Below, piece after piece: positions 1 to 8,802 of a stretch of 52,332 nucleotides of DNA (positions are counted from its first letter, which is position 1; every line of letters begins with the position of its first letter). The position numbers and the translations under genes were made by a program. The notes beneath the pieces were generated by a model that saw nothing but the letters and a program-made list of their open reading frames with translations, was not told the DNA's origin and searched no databases. Origin of the DNA: Palsa-739 sp035532535 (GTDB taxonomy: Bacteria; Actinomycetota; Thermoleophilia; Gaiellales; Gaiellaceae); contig DATKQT010000018.1 of NCBI GenBank assembly GCA_035532535.1, forward strand, positions 1-52,332, given 5' to 3'.

Positions 1-1032
1 GAAGAGCAGAGCTGCGACGCCGACCCCGACCGCGCTGTTGCGGCCGAGCAGCGCCACCGCGATGCCGAGAAAACCGATCTGCGAGGCCTGCACGTCGAGC
101 GTGCCGAAGTGGTAGAGGTAGCCGAGCATGTCGAAGGCGCCCGCCATGCCGGCGAAGGTGCCCGAGATCGCCATCGCAAGGAAGTAGTTCTTCTTCACGT
201 TGATGCCGCCGTAGGCGGCCGCCTCCGGGTTGAAGCCGACGGCCCGCACCTCGTAGCCGAGGGTCGTGCGCTGCAGGATGACCCAGAAAACAACGAGCAT
301 CGCGAGCGCGACGAAGAAGCCGATGTGCAGCCCCTGCAGCACCGCCTGGCCCCAGAAGACCGGCAGCTGCGCGCCCGCGACGACGTTGCCGGAGATCGGC
401 GCGGTCGGATCCTGGGTGTTCTGAAGCGGGCCCCCCTGCCCGAAGAGGTAGCTGGCGCCCCAGATCGCGATCCAGTTGAGCATGATCGTCGAGATCACCT
501 CGTGCGCGCCGGTCGTCGCCTTCAGGAAGCCGGCGATGCCGGCCCACGCCGCTCCGGCAAGCGCCGCCGCGCCGATCCCGAGCAGCACGTGCGGCAGCGT
601 CGGCCAGCTCGCGAAGGAGACGCCGACCCAGTTGGCGACGATCAGCCCGACCAGGTACTGGCCTTGTCCGCCGATGTTGAAGAGCCCGCAGCGGAACGGG
701 AACGCGACCGCGAGCCCCACGAGGATCAGCGTTGTCGTGGTGAGCAGCGTCTGGGTCAGGTTGAACGCGTCGAGGTTGACCGTGTTCGTGTTCCAGGGAA
801 TGTGGAAGAGCCAGTTGAAGCCGGCGCCGTCCCAGATGCCCCGGTAGGCGGACAACGGGTTGTGTCCGGTCGCTGCGACGACGATGCCGCCCGCGAGGAA
901 CGCGAGCACCGCCGTCATTACCGGCACGATCAAGCCACCGGCGCGTTGCGCGATGCCGAGCCGTACGACGAAGTCGGTCGAAGGCTCCTGCTCGGGCGGC
1001 ACGTTCGCGGTCGGCGTCGCCTGCTCGCTCAT
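1..1032 (-). CDS. Nucleoside ABC transporter permease (BMP type), partial
   Basis: This is an inner-membrane permease of the branched-chain/BMP class (NupP/YufP-like), expected to move nucleosides with the ATPase and binding protein encoded just upstream. The 344 codons visible run off the left edge of the window, so the C-terminus is missing. After a short polar N-terminus (MSEQATPTANVPPEQ) come several hydrophobic segments. The segment GLFNIGGQGQYLVG, about 100 residues in, is typical of this permease family. Its ATG overlaps the ATPase stop codon (ATGA), so the two are probably translationally coupled. Family assignment is firm; the substrate is inferred from the BMP protein. Confidence 0.88.
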   Translation of the reverse strand, partial: MSEQATPTANVPPEQEPSTDFVVRLGIAQRAGGLIVPVMTAVLAFLAGGIVVAATGHNPLSAYRGIWDGAGFNWLFHIPWNTNTVNLDAFNLTQTLLTTTTLILVGLAVAFPFRCGLFNIGGQGQYLVGLIVANWVGVSFASWPTLPHVLLGIGAAALAGAAWAGIAGFLKATTGAHEVISTIMLNWIAIWGASYLFGQGGPLQNTQDPTAPISGNVVAGAQLPVFWGQAVLQGLHIGFFVALAMLVVFWVILQRTTLGYEVRAVGFNPEAAAYGGINVKKNYFLAMAISGTFAGMAGAFDMLGYLYHFGTLDVQASQIGFLGIAVALLGRNSAVGVGVAALLF

Positions 1033-2561
1033 GCCGCCTCCTTCCTCCCGCCGAGCATCTCCAGGCCGATCTCCTCCTCGCCGACGCCGGCCGCGTGCTC
1101 GCCGACGATGCGTCCCTCGTACATGACGAGGATGCGATCGGCGAGCGAGAGCACCTCGTCGAGCTCGAGCGACACGAGCAGGATCGCGCGGCCCGCGTCG
1201 CGTTCGGCCACGAGGCGTCGGTGCACGTATTCGATCGCGCCGACGTCGAGCCCGCGTGTCGGCTGCGCCGCGATCAGCACCACCGGGTTACGCGCCACCT
1301 CGCGCGCGACGACGACCTTCTGCTGGTTGCCACCGGAGAGCGCCCGCGCAAGCGTGAGCGGGCCGCCGCCGCGAATGTCGAACTCCTTGATCAGACGTGC
1401 GGCCCGCTGCACGAGGCGCCCGGGATAGAGCCAGCCGCGCTTCGAGTCCGGCGGCTTGTTGTAGTCGTGCAGGGCGATGTTCTCGGCGAGGTCGAATTCG
1501 AGCACGAGGCCGCGCCGGTGGCGATCTTCCGGGATGTGCCCGATGCCGGCGTCGATCATCATCCGCGGCGTGAGATGGCCCTGGAACTCGCGGCCTCCGA
1601 CCGCCACGGTGCCGCTCGCGATCCGGCGGAGACCGGTGATCGCCTCGACGAGCTCGGTCTGCCCGTTCCCGTCGACGCCGGCGATCGCGACGATCTCGCC
1701 GCGTCGCACGGTGAACGAGACGCCGCGTACCTTCTCGAGGTCGCGCTCGTCGATCACCTGGAGGTCCTTCACCTCGAGCGCCACGTCCGTCGGCGACGCC
1801 GGCGTCTTGTCGACGCGCAGGAGCACCTCTCGACCGACCATCATCCGCGCGAGGCCTTCTTCGGTCGCGCCCTGCTGGGAGACCGTGTCGATCTTCTTGC
1901 CGCGCCGCAGAACGGTGATCCGGTCGGCGATCTCGAGCACCTCGTTCAGCTTGTGGCTGATGAAGATGATGGACTTGCCGTCTGCCTGGAGGCTTCGCAC
2001 GATCGCGAAGAGCTCGCCTGCCTCTTGCGGCGTCAGGACGGCGGTCGGCTCATCGAGGATGAGGATCTCGGCGCCGCGATAGAGCGCCTTCAGGATCTCG
2101 ACCCGCTGCTGCTGCCCGACGGTGATGCTCGAGACGAGTGCGGTCGGGTCGACTGCGAGGCCGAACTGCTGCGAGAGCTCCCGGACGCGCTCCTCGGCGC
2201 CGCGCTCGTCGAGCAGCACACCGTCGCGCACCGGCTCGACGCCCAGCACGATGTTCTCCGCCACGGTCATGACCGGAATGAGCATGAAGTGCTGGTGCAC
2301 CATGCCGATGCCGGACTCGATCGCGTCTTTCGCGGATGAGAACGAGACGTGCTTGCCGCCGACGAGGATTTCGCCCTCGTCGGGCTTCGTCAGCCCGTAG
2401 AGGATGTTCATGAGCGTCGACTTGCCGGCGCCGTTCTCGCCGAGCAGCGCGTGTACCTCACCGCGCCGCAGGTCGAAGTCGACGTGGTCGTCGGCGACGA
2501 TCCCCGGGTAGCGCTTCGTGATGCCCTGCAGCTCGAGGACGCTGCCGCTCTCGTCCGCCAT
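1029..2561 (-). CDS. Nucleoside/sugar ABC transporter ATPase with two nucleotide-binding domains
   Basis: This 510-residue cytoplasmic ATPase has two fused ABC domains, as in NupO/YufO, RbsA and MglA. The first domain has Walker A GENGAGKST (residues 41-49), a signature-like TVGQQQRVE and Walker B LILDEP (D170, E171). The second has a degenerate Walker A (VDGNGQTEL), a good signature LSGGNQQK and a Walker B lacking the usual aspartate (IAAQPTRGLD), the asymmetric pattern common in this subfamily. It sits between the BMP binding protein gene and the permease gene. A hairpin terminator lies between it and the binding-protein gene, so expression is probably lower than that of the binding protein. 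The start is the ATG at 2561. Confidence 0.93.
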   Translation of the reverse strand: MADESGSVLELQGITKRYPGIVADDHVDFDLRRGEVHALLGENGAGKSTLMNILYGLTKPDEGEILVGGKHVSFSSAKDAIESGIGMVHQHFMLIPVMTVAENIVLGVEPVRDGVLLDERGAEERVRELSQQFGLAVDPTALVSSITVGQQQRVEILKALYRGAEILILDEPTAVLTPQEAGELFAIVRSLQADGKSIIFISHKLNEVLEIADRITVLRRGKKIDTVSQQGATEEGLARMMVGREVLLRVDKTPASPTDVALEVKDLQVIDERDLEKVRGVSFTVRRGEIVAIAGVDGNGQTELVEAITGLRRIASGTVAVGGREFQGHLTPRMMIDAGIGHIPEDRHRRGLVLEFDLAENIALHDYNKPPDSKRGWLYPGRLVQRAARLIKEFDIRGGGPLTLARALSGGNQQKVVVAREVARNPVVLIAAQPTRGLDVGAIEYVHRRLVAERDAGRAILLVSLELDEVLSLADRILVMYEGRIVGEHAAGVGEEEIGLEMLGGRKEAA

Positions 2562-2581
2562 CGCGGTGATTCTACGCCCCT

Positions 2582-2614
2582 GAAAAGAAGGGGACGGGCT
2601 TGACGCCCGTCCCC
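2582..2614 (-). terminator. Intrinsic terminator between the BMP gene and the ATPase gene
   Basis: A perfect 10-bp GC stem (2590-2599 with 2605-2614, 5-base loop) is followed, in the minus direction, by TTCTTTTCA. It lies 15 bases after the BMP stop codon and before the ATPase gene. This suggests partial termination, giving more binding protein than transporter; the stem is seen, the partial effect is inferred. Confidence 0.75.
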
Positions 2615-2629
2615 TCGACAGGTCCTACG

Positions 2630-3703
2630 TCAGTGCGTCGGCCCGACCTTCGCGCCCGGCAGAAGGCCGAGCAGGTCGGAGCCCTTGGCAACCGGCACCT
2701 TGACCGCGCCGGAGATGAGCTTCGCCTTGAGCGCGTTCATCTTGTTGATGAACGCCTTCGGCACCTTCGGGCTGATCTTGCCCACACCCACGCCGTTGTT
2801 CTTCATGTCGAACAGCAGGTCGCTCCCGCCCTTGAACTGGCCGGACTTCGCCTGCTTGTCCGCCGTGAAGATGCCCACGTCGACGCGCTTGAGAGCGCTC
2901 GTGAGCACGTTCTTCGCGAGGGCGTACTGGTCGACGTCGACGCCGATCCCCCAGATGCCGGCCCCTGCCGCCGCGTTGAGGGCGCCGATGCCGCACCCGC
3001 CGGCGACCTGGAACTCGACCTGCGAGCCCTGGCCGATCTGGTTCTGCGCGACGGTCTTGCACTTGTCCTGCGCGACGAAGTCCTGCGAGTAGCCGACGAG
3101 CACCTTGACGCCCGGATCGGCCAACTTCGCGCAGTAGTTGTACCCGACGATGTAATCGTCGACGGCCGGAATCTCGATTCCGCCGACGGCGCCGATGACC
3201 TGCTTGCCGCCCTTCGCCTTCGCCATCTCACCTGCGAGATAGCCGACGAGACAGCCGGACTGGTTCGACGCGTAGACGAGACCCTCGATGTTCTTGATGC
3301 TCTTCGCCTTCTTGAAGTCAAACCCGTGGACCGAATCGTCCGTGATGGTGAAGTCCACGTTCGGGAACTGCGCGGCCACCGTCGAGAGCGTCGGCGCGAG
3401 CAGGTACCCCGCCGCGGAGACGATGTTCGCGCCTTCGCGGACCATGGTCGTCAGGTTCGGCAGGTAGTCCGAGCTCGAGTTCGACTGGATCTCGAGCGTC
3501 TTGATGCCGAGCTGCTTGCCGGCACGCTTCAGACCGGCCAGCTGATTCTCGTTGAAGCCCTTGTCGTTGAACTTGCCGATGTCGCTGACGAGCGCCGCCG
3601 TGAATGTGGCATGAGCCTTCACAGGAGCGGCAGTGCCGCTTCCGGCGAGAACGAGCCCCGCGAGCAGCGCCACAGCCGCTGCGGCGAGCAGTGATTTCTT
3701 CAC
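2630..3703 (-). CDS. BMP family substrate-binding protein (nucleoside type)
   Basis: This is the extracytoplasmic solute-binding component of the neighbouring ABC transporter, in the basic membrane protein/PnrA family that binds nucleosides. I start at the GTG at 3703 because AGGAGGG lies immediately upstream and the product then begins with a clean signal sequence (VKKSLLAAAAVALLAG). An upstream in-frame ATG at 3745 would add 14 residues and lacks this site. The mature part begins with the family-typical ALVSDIGKFNDKGFNE and carries GIGVDVDQ near residue 270. Length is 357 residues, normal for the family. No cysteine lipobox follows the signal segment, which is unusual for a Gram-positive-type binding protein. 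Confidence 0.92.
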   Translation of the reverse strand: MKKSLLAAAAVALLAGLVLAGSGTAAPVKAHATFTAALVSDIGKFNDKGFNENQLAGLKRAGKQLGIKTLEIQSNSSSDYLPNLTTMVREGANIVSAAGYLLAPTLSTVAAQFPNVDFTITDDSVHGFDFKKAKSIKNIEGLVYASNQSGCLVGYLAGEMAKAKGGKQVIGAVGGIEIPAVDDYIVGYNYCAKLADPGVKVLVGYSQDFVAQDKCKTVAQNQIGQGSQVEFQVAGGCGIGALNAAAGAGIWGIGVDVDQYALAKNVLTSALKRVDVGIFTADKQAKSGQFKGGSDLLFDMKNNGVGVGKISPKVPKAFINKMNALKAKLISGAVKVPVAKGSDLLGLLPGAKVGPTH

Positions 3704-3797
3704 AAACCCTCCTAAGACCGAATAGTTGGTAGCCCTCCGATTCAAGACGAGTCTAACCCGGAGAAGTTTGGGAGTCGAGAGGGCTTTCGTTACGCGC

Positions 3798-3803
3798 TAG
3801 CGT
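3798..3803 (+). promoter_or_regulatory. -10 element of a probably leaderless P450 promoter
   Basis: TAGCGT fits the TANNNT -10 pattern and ends exactly 7 bases before the GTG at 3811, so transcription would begin at the start codon. No convincing -35 or ribosome binding site is seen. Inference from spacing only. Confidence 0.35.
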
Positions 3804-3810
3804 AGGAACC

Positions 3811-5034
3811 GTGACCGTCGCCGGGCCGCGAGAGCTCCCTTTCGACCTCACGGACGACCGGTTCATCGCCGATCCCTATCCAGGCCTGAGTGCGCTTCGC
3901 GAGGCTGCCCCGCTCCTCTACGACGAGCGCCTGGGCCGCTGGTTCGTCACCCGCCACGCCGACGTCCGGGCGTGCCTGCGGGACAAGCGCCTCGGTCGCA
4001 ACTTCCGCCACGTCGGCGGCGACGCGGAATTCCACGCCGAGCCCCTGGACCCCCGCTGGGCCGATTTCTGGACGAGCGAGCGCTGGAGCCTTCTCTGGCT
4101 CGAGCCGCCTGAACACACGCGTATCCGGAAGCTCGTCGCCGCGGCGTTCACGCCGCGGGCGGTCGAAGGCATGCGCGCCCCGGCAACACGCCTCGCGCAC
4201 TCGCTGCTCGAGGACCTCGACGAGGAGTTCGACCTGCTCTACGACTACGCGCAGCCGTATTCGATCACCCTCATCTGCGAGCTCCTGGGCGTGCCGACCG
4301 ACCGCCGGCGCGACCTGCTCGACTGGTCGCACGCAATTGTGAAGATGTACGAGTTCGACACGACCGAAGCGCAGGCGGTCGCAGCGAACGATGCGGCGCG
4401 CGAGTTTCGTGCCTACGTCCTGGAGCTGATCGAGGAGCGCCGCGCCGGTCCGCGCGACGACATGGTGAGCGGGCTCGTCCAGGCGCGGGTCGACGGCGAG
4501 CGGCTCTCGGACGAGCAGATCGTCTCGACCGTCGTCGTGCTGCTGAACGCAGGCCACGAGGCGACGGTGAACACCGTCGGCAACGGCTTCCGCGCGCTCG
4601 CCACACATCCGGACGAGTGGCGGCGACTCGTCTCGGGCGACGTGGCGGCAGCGCAAGCCGTCGAGGAGTTGATCCGCTGGGACCCGCCGCTGCAGCTGTT
4701 CGAGCGCTGGGTGCTCGAGGACGGCGTCGAGGTCGCAGGGGTGCCTGTGCCGCGGGGTGAGAAGCTCGCCCTCCTCTTCGGCTCGGCCAACCGCGACCCG
4801 CGCGTCTTCGCAGATCCCGATCGGCTGGACATCGCACGCACGAACGCGGCCGAGCACATCGGCTTCGGCGGCGGCATCCACGTCTGCATCGGAGCGCCGC
4901 TCGCGCGTATCGAGCTCGCCGCGAGCCTCGAAGCGCTCGCAGCGCTCTGCCCCACGCTCCATCTCGTCGAGCAGCCGGAGCGCGTGCCGGCGTTCGTCAT
5001 TCGCGGCTTCGAGTCCGTCCGCGTCGCCTCTTAG
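3811..5034 (+). CDS. Cytochrome P450
   Basis: This 407-residue soluble bacterial P450 (class I, CYP105/107-like layout) is a heme monooxygenase of unknown substrate. The I-helix oxygen-activation motif AGHEAT is at residues 247-252. The ExxR pair is E286/R289, followed by the usual WDPP. The heme-binding loop is FGGGIHVCIG with Cys359 as thiolate ligand, followed by APLARIE. No ferredoxin or reductase gene is nearby, so electrons must come from elsewhere. It lies alone on the plus strand between the nucleoside transporter and ftsK, and overlaps the ftsK stop tail-to-tail by 4 bases. The GTG start has no clear ribosome binding site; a leaderless transcript is possible. Confidence 0.93.
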   Translation: MTVAGPRELPFDLTDDRFIADPYPGLSALREAAPLLYDERLGRWFVTRHADVRACLRDKRLGRNFRHVGGDAEFHAEPLDPRWADFWTSERWSLLWLEPPEHTRIRKLVAAAFTPRAVEGMRAPATRLAHSLLEDLDEEFDLLYDYAQPYSITLICELLGVPTDRRRDLLDWSHAIVKMYEFDTTEAQAVAANDAAREFRAYVLELIEERRAGPRDDMVSGLVQARVDGERLSDEQIVSTVVVLLNAGHEATVNTVGNGFRALATHPDEWRRLVSGDVAAAQAVEELIRWDPPLQLFERWVLEDGVEVAGVPVPRGEKLALLFGSANRDPRVFADPDRLDIARTNAAEHIGFGGGIHVCIGAPLARIELAASLEALAALCPTLHLVEQPERVPAFVIRGFESVRVAS

Positions 5035-7184
5035 GAGCGCTGGACGAGCGCCGACTCGTCGACGAGCACGCGGCGCGGCTTCGAGCCTTCGTAGCCGGAG
5101 ATGATCCCCCGCCGTTCGAGCATGTCGATCAGCCGGCCGGCGCGCGTGTAGCCGACCCGCAGACGCCGCTGGATGAGGGAGACCGACGCTGTCTGCGTCT
5201 GGACGACGATTTCGATCGCCCGGTCGAGCAGCGGGTCGTCGTCGGGATCGAACTCGCCGTGCGCCCCGTCGTCCGACGGCTCGGCGAACACCTCGGGCAG
5301 CTCGAGATAGCCCTCGTCCAACTCCTGCTCCCGCTGCCGTGTCTGCTCGACAACGAGCGCAATCTCCTCCTCGGAGACGTACGCGCCCTGGACGCGCTGG
5401 AGCCGCGACGTCCCGAGCGGCTTGAAGAGCATGTCGCCCTGGCCGAGCAGCGCCTCGGCGCCGTTCGTGTCCAGGATGACGCGCGAGTCCGTCTGTGAGG
5501 AGACGGCGAATGCGATGCGCGACGGCACGTTGGCCTTGATCATTCCGGTGATGACGTCAACCGACGGACGCTGTGTCGCGAGCACGAGGTGGATGCCGAC
5601 GGCGCGCGATTTCTGTGCCAGCCGGATGACGGCGTCCTCGACCGCCTGCGGCGCGACCATCATCATGTCCGCCAGCTCGTCGATGACGACGAGCAGGTAC
5701 GGCAGCGTCGCCTCGCCCCGTTGGCGGAACGCGCGGTTCGCCTCGTTCAGGTTGCGCGCGCGCACGGACGACAGCCGCTCGTAGCGGCGCTCCATCTCGG
5801 CGAGGCAGTTGGCAAGCACCGCCGCCGCCTCCTTCGGGCTCGAGACGACGGGCGTGAGCAGATGCGGGATCGACTCGTAGTGATTGAGCTCGATCCGCTT
5901 CGGATCGATCAGGATCATGCGCACCTCGTCCGGCGTCGAGCGCAGCAGGATCGACGTGAGGAGCGCGTTGATGCAGCCCGATTTGCCCGATCCGGTCGTC
6001 CCGGCGATGAGCAGGTGCGGCATGCGCGCGAGATCGGTCCACACCGCGGTGCCGGAAATGTCCTTGCCGAGCCACACCGACAGCGGGCTCGCCGTCGCCG
6101 GCAGGTCGTCGAAGATGTCCCCGAGCGTGACGAGGTTCGGCGAGAGGTTCGGCAGCTCGACGCCGACCGCCTGCTTGCCCGGGATGGGAGCGAGGATGCG
6201 GATCTCCGTCGTCGCCAACGCGTAGGAGAGATCGTCCTTCAGGCCCGCGACCTTCGACACCTTCGTGCCGGGCGCGAGCTGGAGCTCGAAGCGCGTGACC
6301 CGCGGCCCCGAGATCTGCCCGATGACGGTCGCATCGACGCCGAAGTGCGCAAGCGTCGTCACGAGGAGCTGGGCGACCCGGGCCGAGCTCTCCTCCGACG
6401 CGCCCGCCTTCTCGGGACTGCGGTTGAGGACGCTGCGGTCCGGCAGCCTGTACTCGGGATGCTCGGTCGTGACGTCCTCGAAGAGCTGCTCCTGGTGCAC
6501 GACGAGGGGCTCGGGCTCGAAGCTCATGAGCGGCGCCGGCGCCAACGCCGCATCGGTGACCACGTCCGGGTAGGCCTCCACCGCGTCGACGATGGGCTGC
6601 GTCGTCTTCGGCGCCGCAGCACGTGCGGCTACCGGTGCAACGGCAGGTCGCGGCCGACGGGCGCGCGTGGCCGCCAGCCGCATCTGCCGATGCGAGCCGC
6701 GCAACATGGCGCCGAGCGACGCGCCGGACAGGAGCAAGGCGCCGACGAGGAGCAGGAATGCACCGAGGATCGTCGACCCCGTGACGCCGATCGCGACCCC
6801 GACGGCGCCGCCGAGCACCTGGCCGAGGTAGCCGCCCTGATCGCGTCCGAGGGCGATCATGAGGCCGAAGGCGAGAACGACGAGACCGGCGCGGAAGGGG
6901 CGCACGTCGACGAGCGCGCTGCGCGCGACCATGAGGGAGCCGAGGGCGACGAGGAGCACCGGCAAGACCCATGAGGCGCCGCCGATGAGCGCTTCGAAAC
7001 CGTTCACCAGAGCGCGGCCGGCCCAGCCCCCGTTCCAGCCGGCATACCGGACACTGCCGAGGAAGGCGCCGAGCGCGACGACGCCGAGGCCCCACAGCTC
7101 GGGATAGCGCTTGACGAGGCCGCGCGGAAGCGACCGCTTCGTCTTCGCGGGCGTGCGCCGTCGAGTGCGCTTGGCAGGCGCCAT
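5031..7184 (-). CDS. ftsK: FtsK/SpoIIIE family DNA translocase
   Basis: This septal DNA pump clears chromosome dimers and trapped DNA during division. It has 717 residues: a basic N-terminus, four predicted membrane segments (about residues 28-160), a short linker, the alpha/beta motor and a winged-helix gamma domain. Walker A is GTTGSGKS (395-402); Walker B is LLVVIDE with D502 and E503. The C-terminal gamma domain contains RRLRVGYTRAGRLIDMLE, the part that reads KOPS/SRS DNA signals. The linker is much shorter than in E. coli FtsK, as is usual in actinobacteria. It is the last gene of the long run that begins at dapB/dapA, matching the dapA-rnj-ftsK neighbourhood known in mycobacteria. Confidence 0.97.
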   Translation of the reverse strand: MAPAKRTRRRTPAKTKRSLPRGLVKRYPELWGLGVVALGAFLGSVRYAGWNGGWAGRALVNGFEALIGGASWVLPVLLVALGSLMVARSALVDVRPFRAGLVVLAFGLMIALGRDQGGYLGQVLGGAVGVAIGVTGSTILGAFLLLVGALLLSGASLGAMLRGSHRQMRLAATRARRPRPAVAPVAARAAAPKTTQPIVDAVEAYPDVVTDAALAPAPLMSFEPEPLVVHQEQLFEDVTTEHPEYRLPDRSVLNRSPEKAGASEESSARVAQLLVTTLAHFGVDATVIGQISGPRVTRFELQLAPGTKVSKVAGLKDDLSYALATTEIRILAPIPGKQAVGVELPNLSPNLVTLGDIFDDLPATASPLSVWLGKDISGTAVWTDLARMPHLLIAGTTGSGKSGCINALLTSILLRSTPDEVRMILIDPKRIELNHYESIPHLLTPVVSSPKEAAAVLANCLAEMERRYERLSSVRARNLNEANRAFRQRGEATLPYLLVVIDELADMMMVAPQAVEDAVIRLAQKSRAVGIHLVLATQRPSVDVITGMIKANVPSRIAFAVSSQTDSRVILDTNGAEALLGQGDMLFKPLGTSRLQRVQGAYVSEEEIALVVEQTRQREQELDEGYLELPEVFAEPSDDGAHGEFDPDDDPLLDRAIEIVVQTQTASVSLIQRRLRVGYTRAGRLIDMLERRGIISGYEGSKPRRVLVDESALVQRS

Positions 7185-7204
7185 GCCCGGGTTCTTCGCC
7201 CTCC

Positions 7205-7909
7205 CTAGGCCGATACCTCCGCGACAGCCATCCCGTAGTACGTCGGCGCCGCATAGGCGAGCATGTCCACCGCTGCGTCCTCACCCACGGCGCCCTGGAG
7301 GACGAGGAGCTGCCAGAGCGAGTCTGCCTTGCCGGCCTCGACGTGCTCGGCGAGCGGCCGGAAGTCGAGCCGGCCGGAGCCGAGGATCTCGAGCAGCGTC
7401 GCGTCGTACACGGCGGCAGCAGGGTCGAAGCCGTACGGGCCGTCCGCATCGTGCGCGTGGCCGTGGTCGGCCGACGCGATGAGCGCGTGGCGACCCGACA
7501 GCCCGGCGATCGCGCGGCCGAGCCGGAGGTGCTCCTCGAGCGGCCGGTCGCGGGCGGGTGCTACGACGACGACGCGCTTCGCGCGCATGCAGGAGAGCGG
7601 CACCTCAGTCCCCCAGTCGAGCGGCATCTCCGCCTGCGATGCGTCGTTGCCACCGTACGAGACTCCGAGGATCGCCACGTCTGCCGCCAGGAGCGCCTGC
7701 GCGAGCTCGCGATCCGTCTCCCATTCCCCCACGTGGCCGGCGGTGATGACTGCGAAGTGGCCCTCGACGTGGATGGTGTGCGGCGTGACGACGATGGCGG
7801 TGTCAGGCGCAGCCGCATCGAAGCGGCGCCCCAGCTCCTCCATCGCAGCGCGCAGCTCGGGCGCGAGGTCGAGATCGCCGTGCGGCGCGATTGCCGCGAA
7901 GACGATCAC
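7205..7909 (-). CDS. LigB-type class III extradiol dioxygenase family protein
   Basis: This 234-residue protein resembles the catalytic LigB subunit of class III extradiol dioxygenases and the related MEMO fold. The N-terminus VIVFAAIAPHGDL carries the family His-Gly (His10). Further histidines occur in VVTPHTIHVEGHF and in SADHGHAH, consistent with a non-heme iron site. The GTG start overlaps the nucleoside hydrolase stop (GTGA); extending upstream gives only low-complexity Arg-rich sequence, so this start is preferred. It is the third gene of a tight rbsK-nucleoside hydrolase-ligB set. No other aromatic-degradation gene is near, so its substrate is unknown; a ring-cleaving role in base breakdown is only a guess. 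Confidence 0.8.
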   Translation of the reverse strand: MIVFAAIAPHGDLDLAPELRAAMEELGRRFDAAAPDTAIVVTPHTIHVEGHFAVITAGHVGEWETDRELAQALLAADVAILGVSYGGNDASQAEMPLDWGTEVPLSCMRAKRVVVVAPARDRPLEEHLRLGRAIAGLSGRHALIASADHGHAHDADGPYGFDPAAAVYDATLLEILGSGRLDFRPLAEHVEAGKADSLWQLLVLQGAVGEDAAVDMLAYAAPTYYGMAVAEVSA

Positions 7910-8802
7910 GGGAGGGTCGCGATCCGATCGTGGAGCAGATCGAGGAATCGCGCTGCGTCGACGTCGACGCCGACGTGTGCGTTCCGCGTCCCGCTCGTGA
8001 CGTGCCACCGGTCGACCACGGTCCGGCCGTCGCAGAAGCGCGATGCCGTCTCGATCTCGACGTTGCAGTGAACGGTCTCCATCAAGGAGGGGTCGACGAC
8101 GTGCGCGACAGCCATTGCGTCGTGGATCGGCGAACCGTCGAAGCCGTAACGCTCTTCGTGGAAGCGCTGGAAGAAGTCGGACAGCTCGGCGACCACGCGC
8201 CCGGCACGGCCCGTGCCGCGCAGGCGGTCTGCGTGCGCCCGCGTGAAGAGCGCCTTGTGCGTAACGTCGAGGCCGACCATCGTCAGGTCGATCCCGCTTC
8301 CAAACACCGCCGCCGCAGCCTCCGGGTCGACGAACGCGTTGAACTCCGCCGCCGGCGTGATGTTGCCCTCGGCGATCGCGCCGCCCATCCACACAATGCG
8401 GTCGACGTGCACGCCGCGCTGAACGAGGCGGGCGACGTTCGTCAGCGGTCCGGTCGCGACGAGCACCACACCGGGCTCGAGCCACTCGGCCGGATCGGAC
8501 TCCGACGCCGGCGCGGACGGCTCCGGCAGGTCCGGCCCGTCCAGGCCGCTCTCGCCGTGCACGTGCGCGGCCGTGCGCAAAGGCCGCTGCAGCGGCGCAT
8601 CGGCGCCTCGGACGACGGGGATGTCCGCACGGCCGGCGAGCTCGAGCACCTTGAGCGCGTTGCGCGTGGTCTTGTCCACGGTCTGGTTGCCCGCGACCGT
8701 GACGACGCCGCGCAGCTCCACCTCCGGCGAGGCGAGCGCGAGGAGAATCGCGATCGCGTCGTCATGCCCCGGATCGCAATCGATGATGATCGGGATGCTC
8801 AC
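7906..8802 (-). CDS. Inosine-uridine preferring nucleoside hydrolase family protein
   Basis: This enzyme splits the N-glycosidic bond of ribonucleosides to a free base and ribose. The 298-residue product starts VSIPIIIDCDPGHDDA, with the DxDPGxDD calcium/ribose-binding signature (D8, D10, D14, D15). The GTG at 8802 overlaps the ribokinase stop codon (GTGA) and places the signature at the very N-terminus, as in the family. ATGPLTNVARL and a C-terminal region with DPSLMETVHCNVE support the assignment. It lies directly after ribokinase, which would phosphorylate the released ribose, and a nucleoside importer lies about 5 kb away on the same strand. Confidence 0.93.
   Translation of the reverse strand: MSIPIIIDCDPGHDDAIAILLALASPEVELRGVVTVAGNQTVDKTTRNALKVLELAGRADIPVVRGADAPLQRPLRTAAHVHGESGLDGPDLPEPSAPASESDPAEWLEPGVVLVATGPLTNVARLVQRGVHVDRIVWMGGAIAEGNITPAAEFNAFVDPEAAAAVFGSGIDLTMVGLDVTHKALFTRAHADRLRGTGRAGRVVAELSDFFQRFHEERYGFDGSPIHDAMAVAHVVDPSLMETVHCNVEIETASRFCDGRTVVDRWHVTSGTRNAHVGVDVDAARFLDLLHDRIATLP

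Noticed and set aside
3703..3745. Upstream ATG for the BMP protein
   Set aside because: It would place 14 polar residues before the signal peptide and has no ribosome binding site, while AGGAGGG precedes the GTG at 3703.
3704..3810. Possible purine riboswitch before the nucleoside transporter
   Set aside because: The 107-base leader shows no three-way junction or conserved purine-aptamer core that I can find; only weak promoter-like strings.
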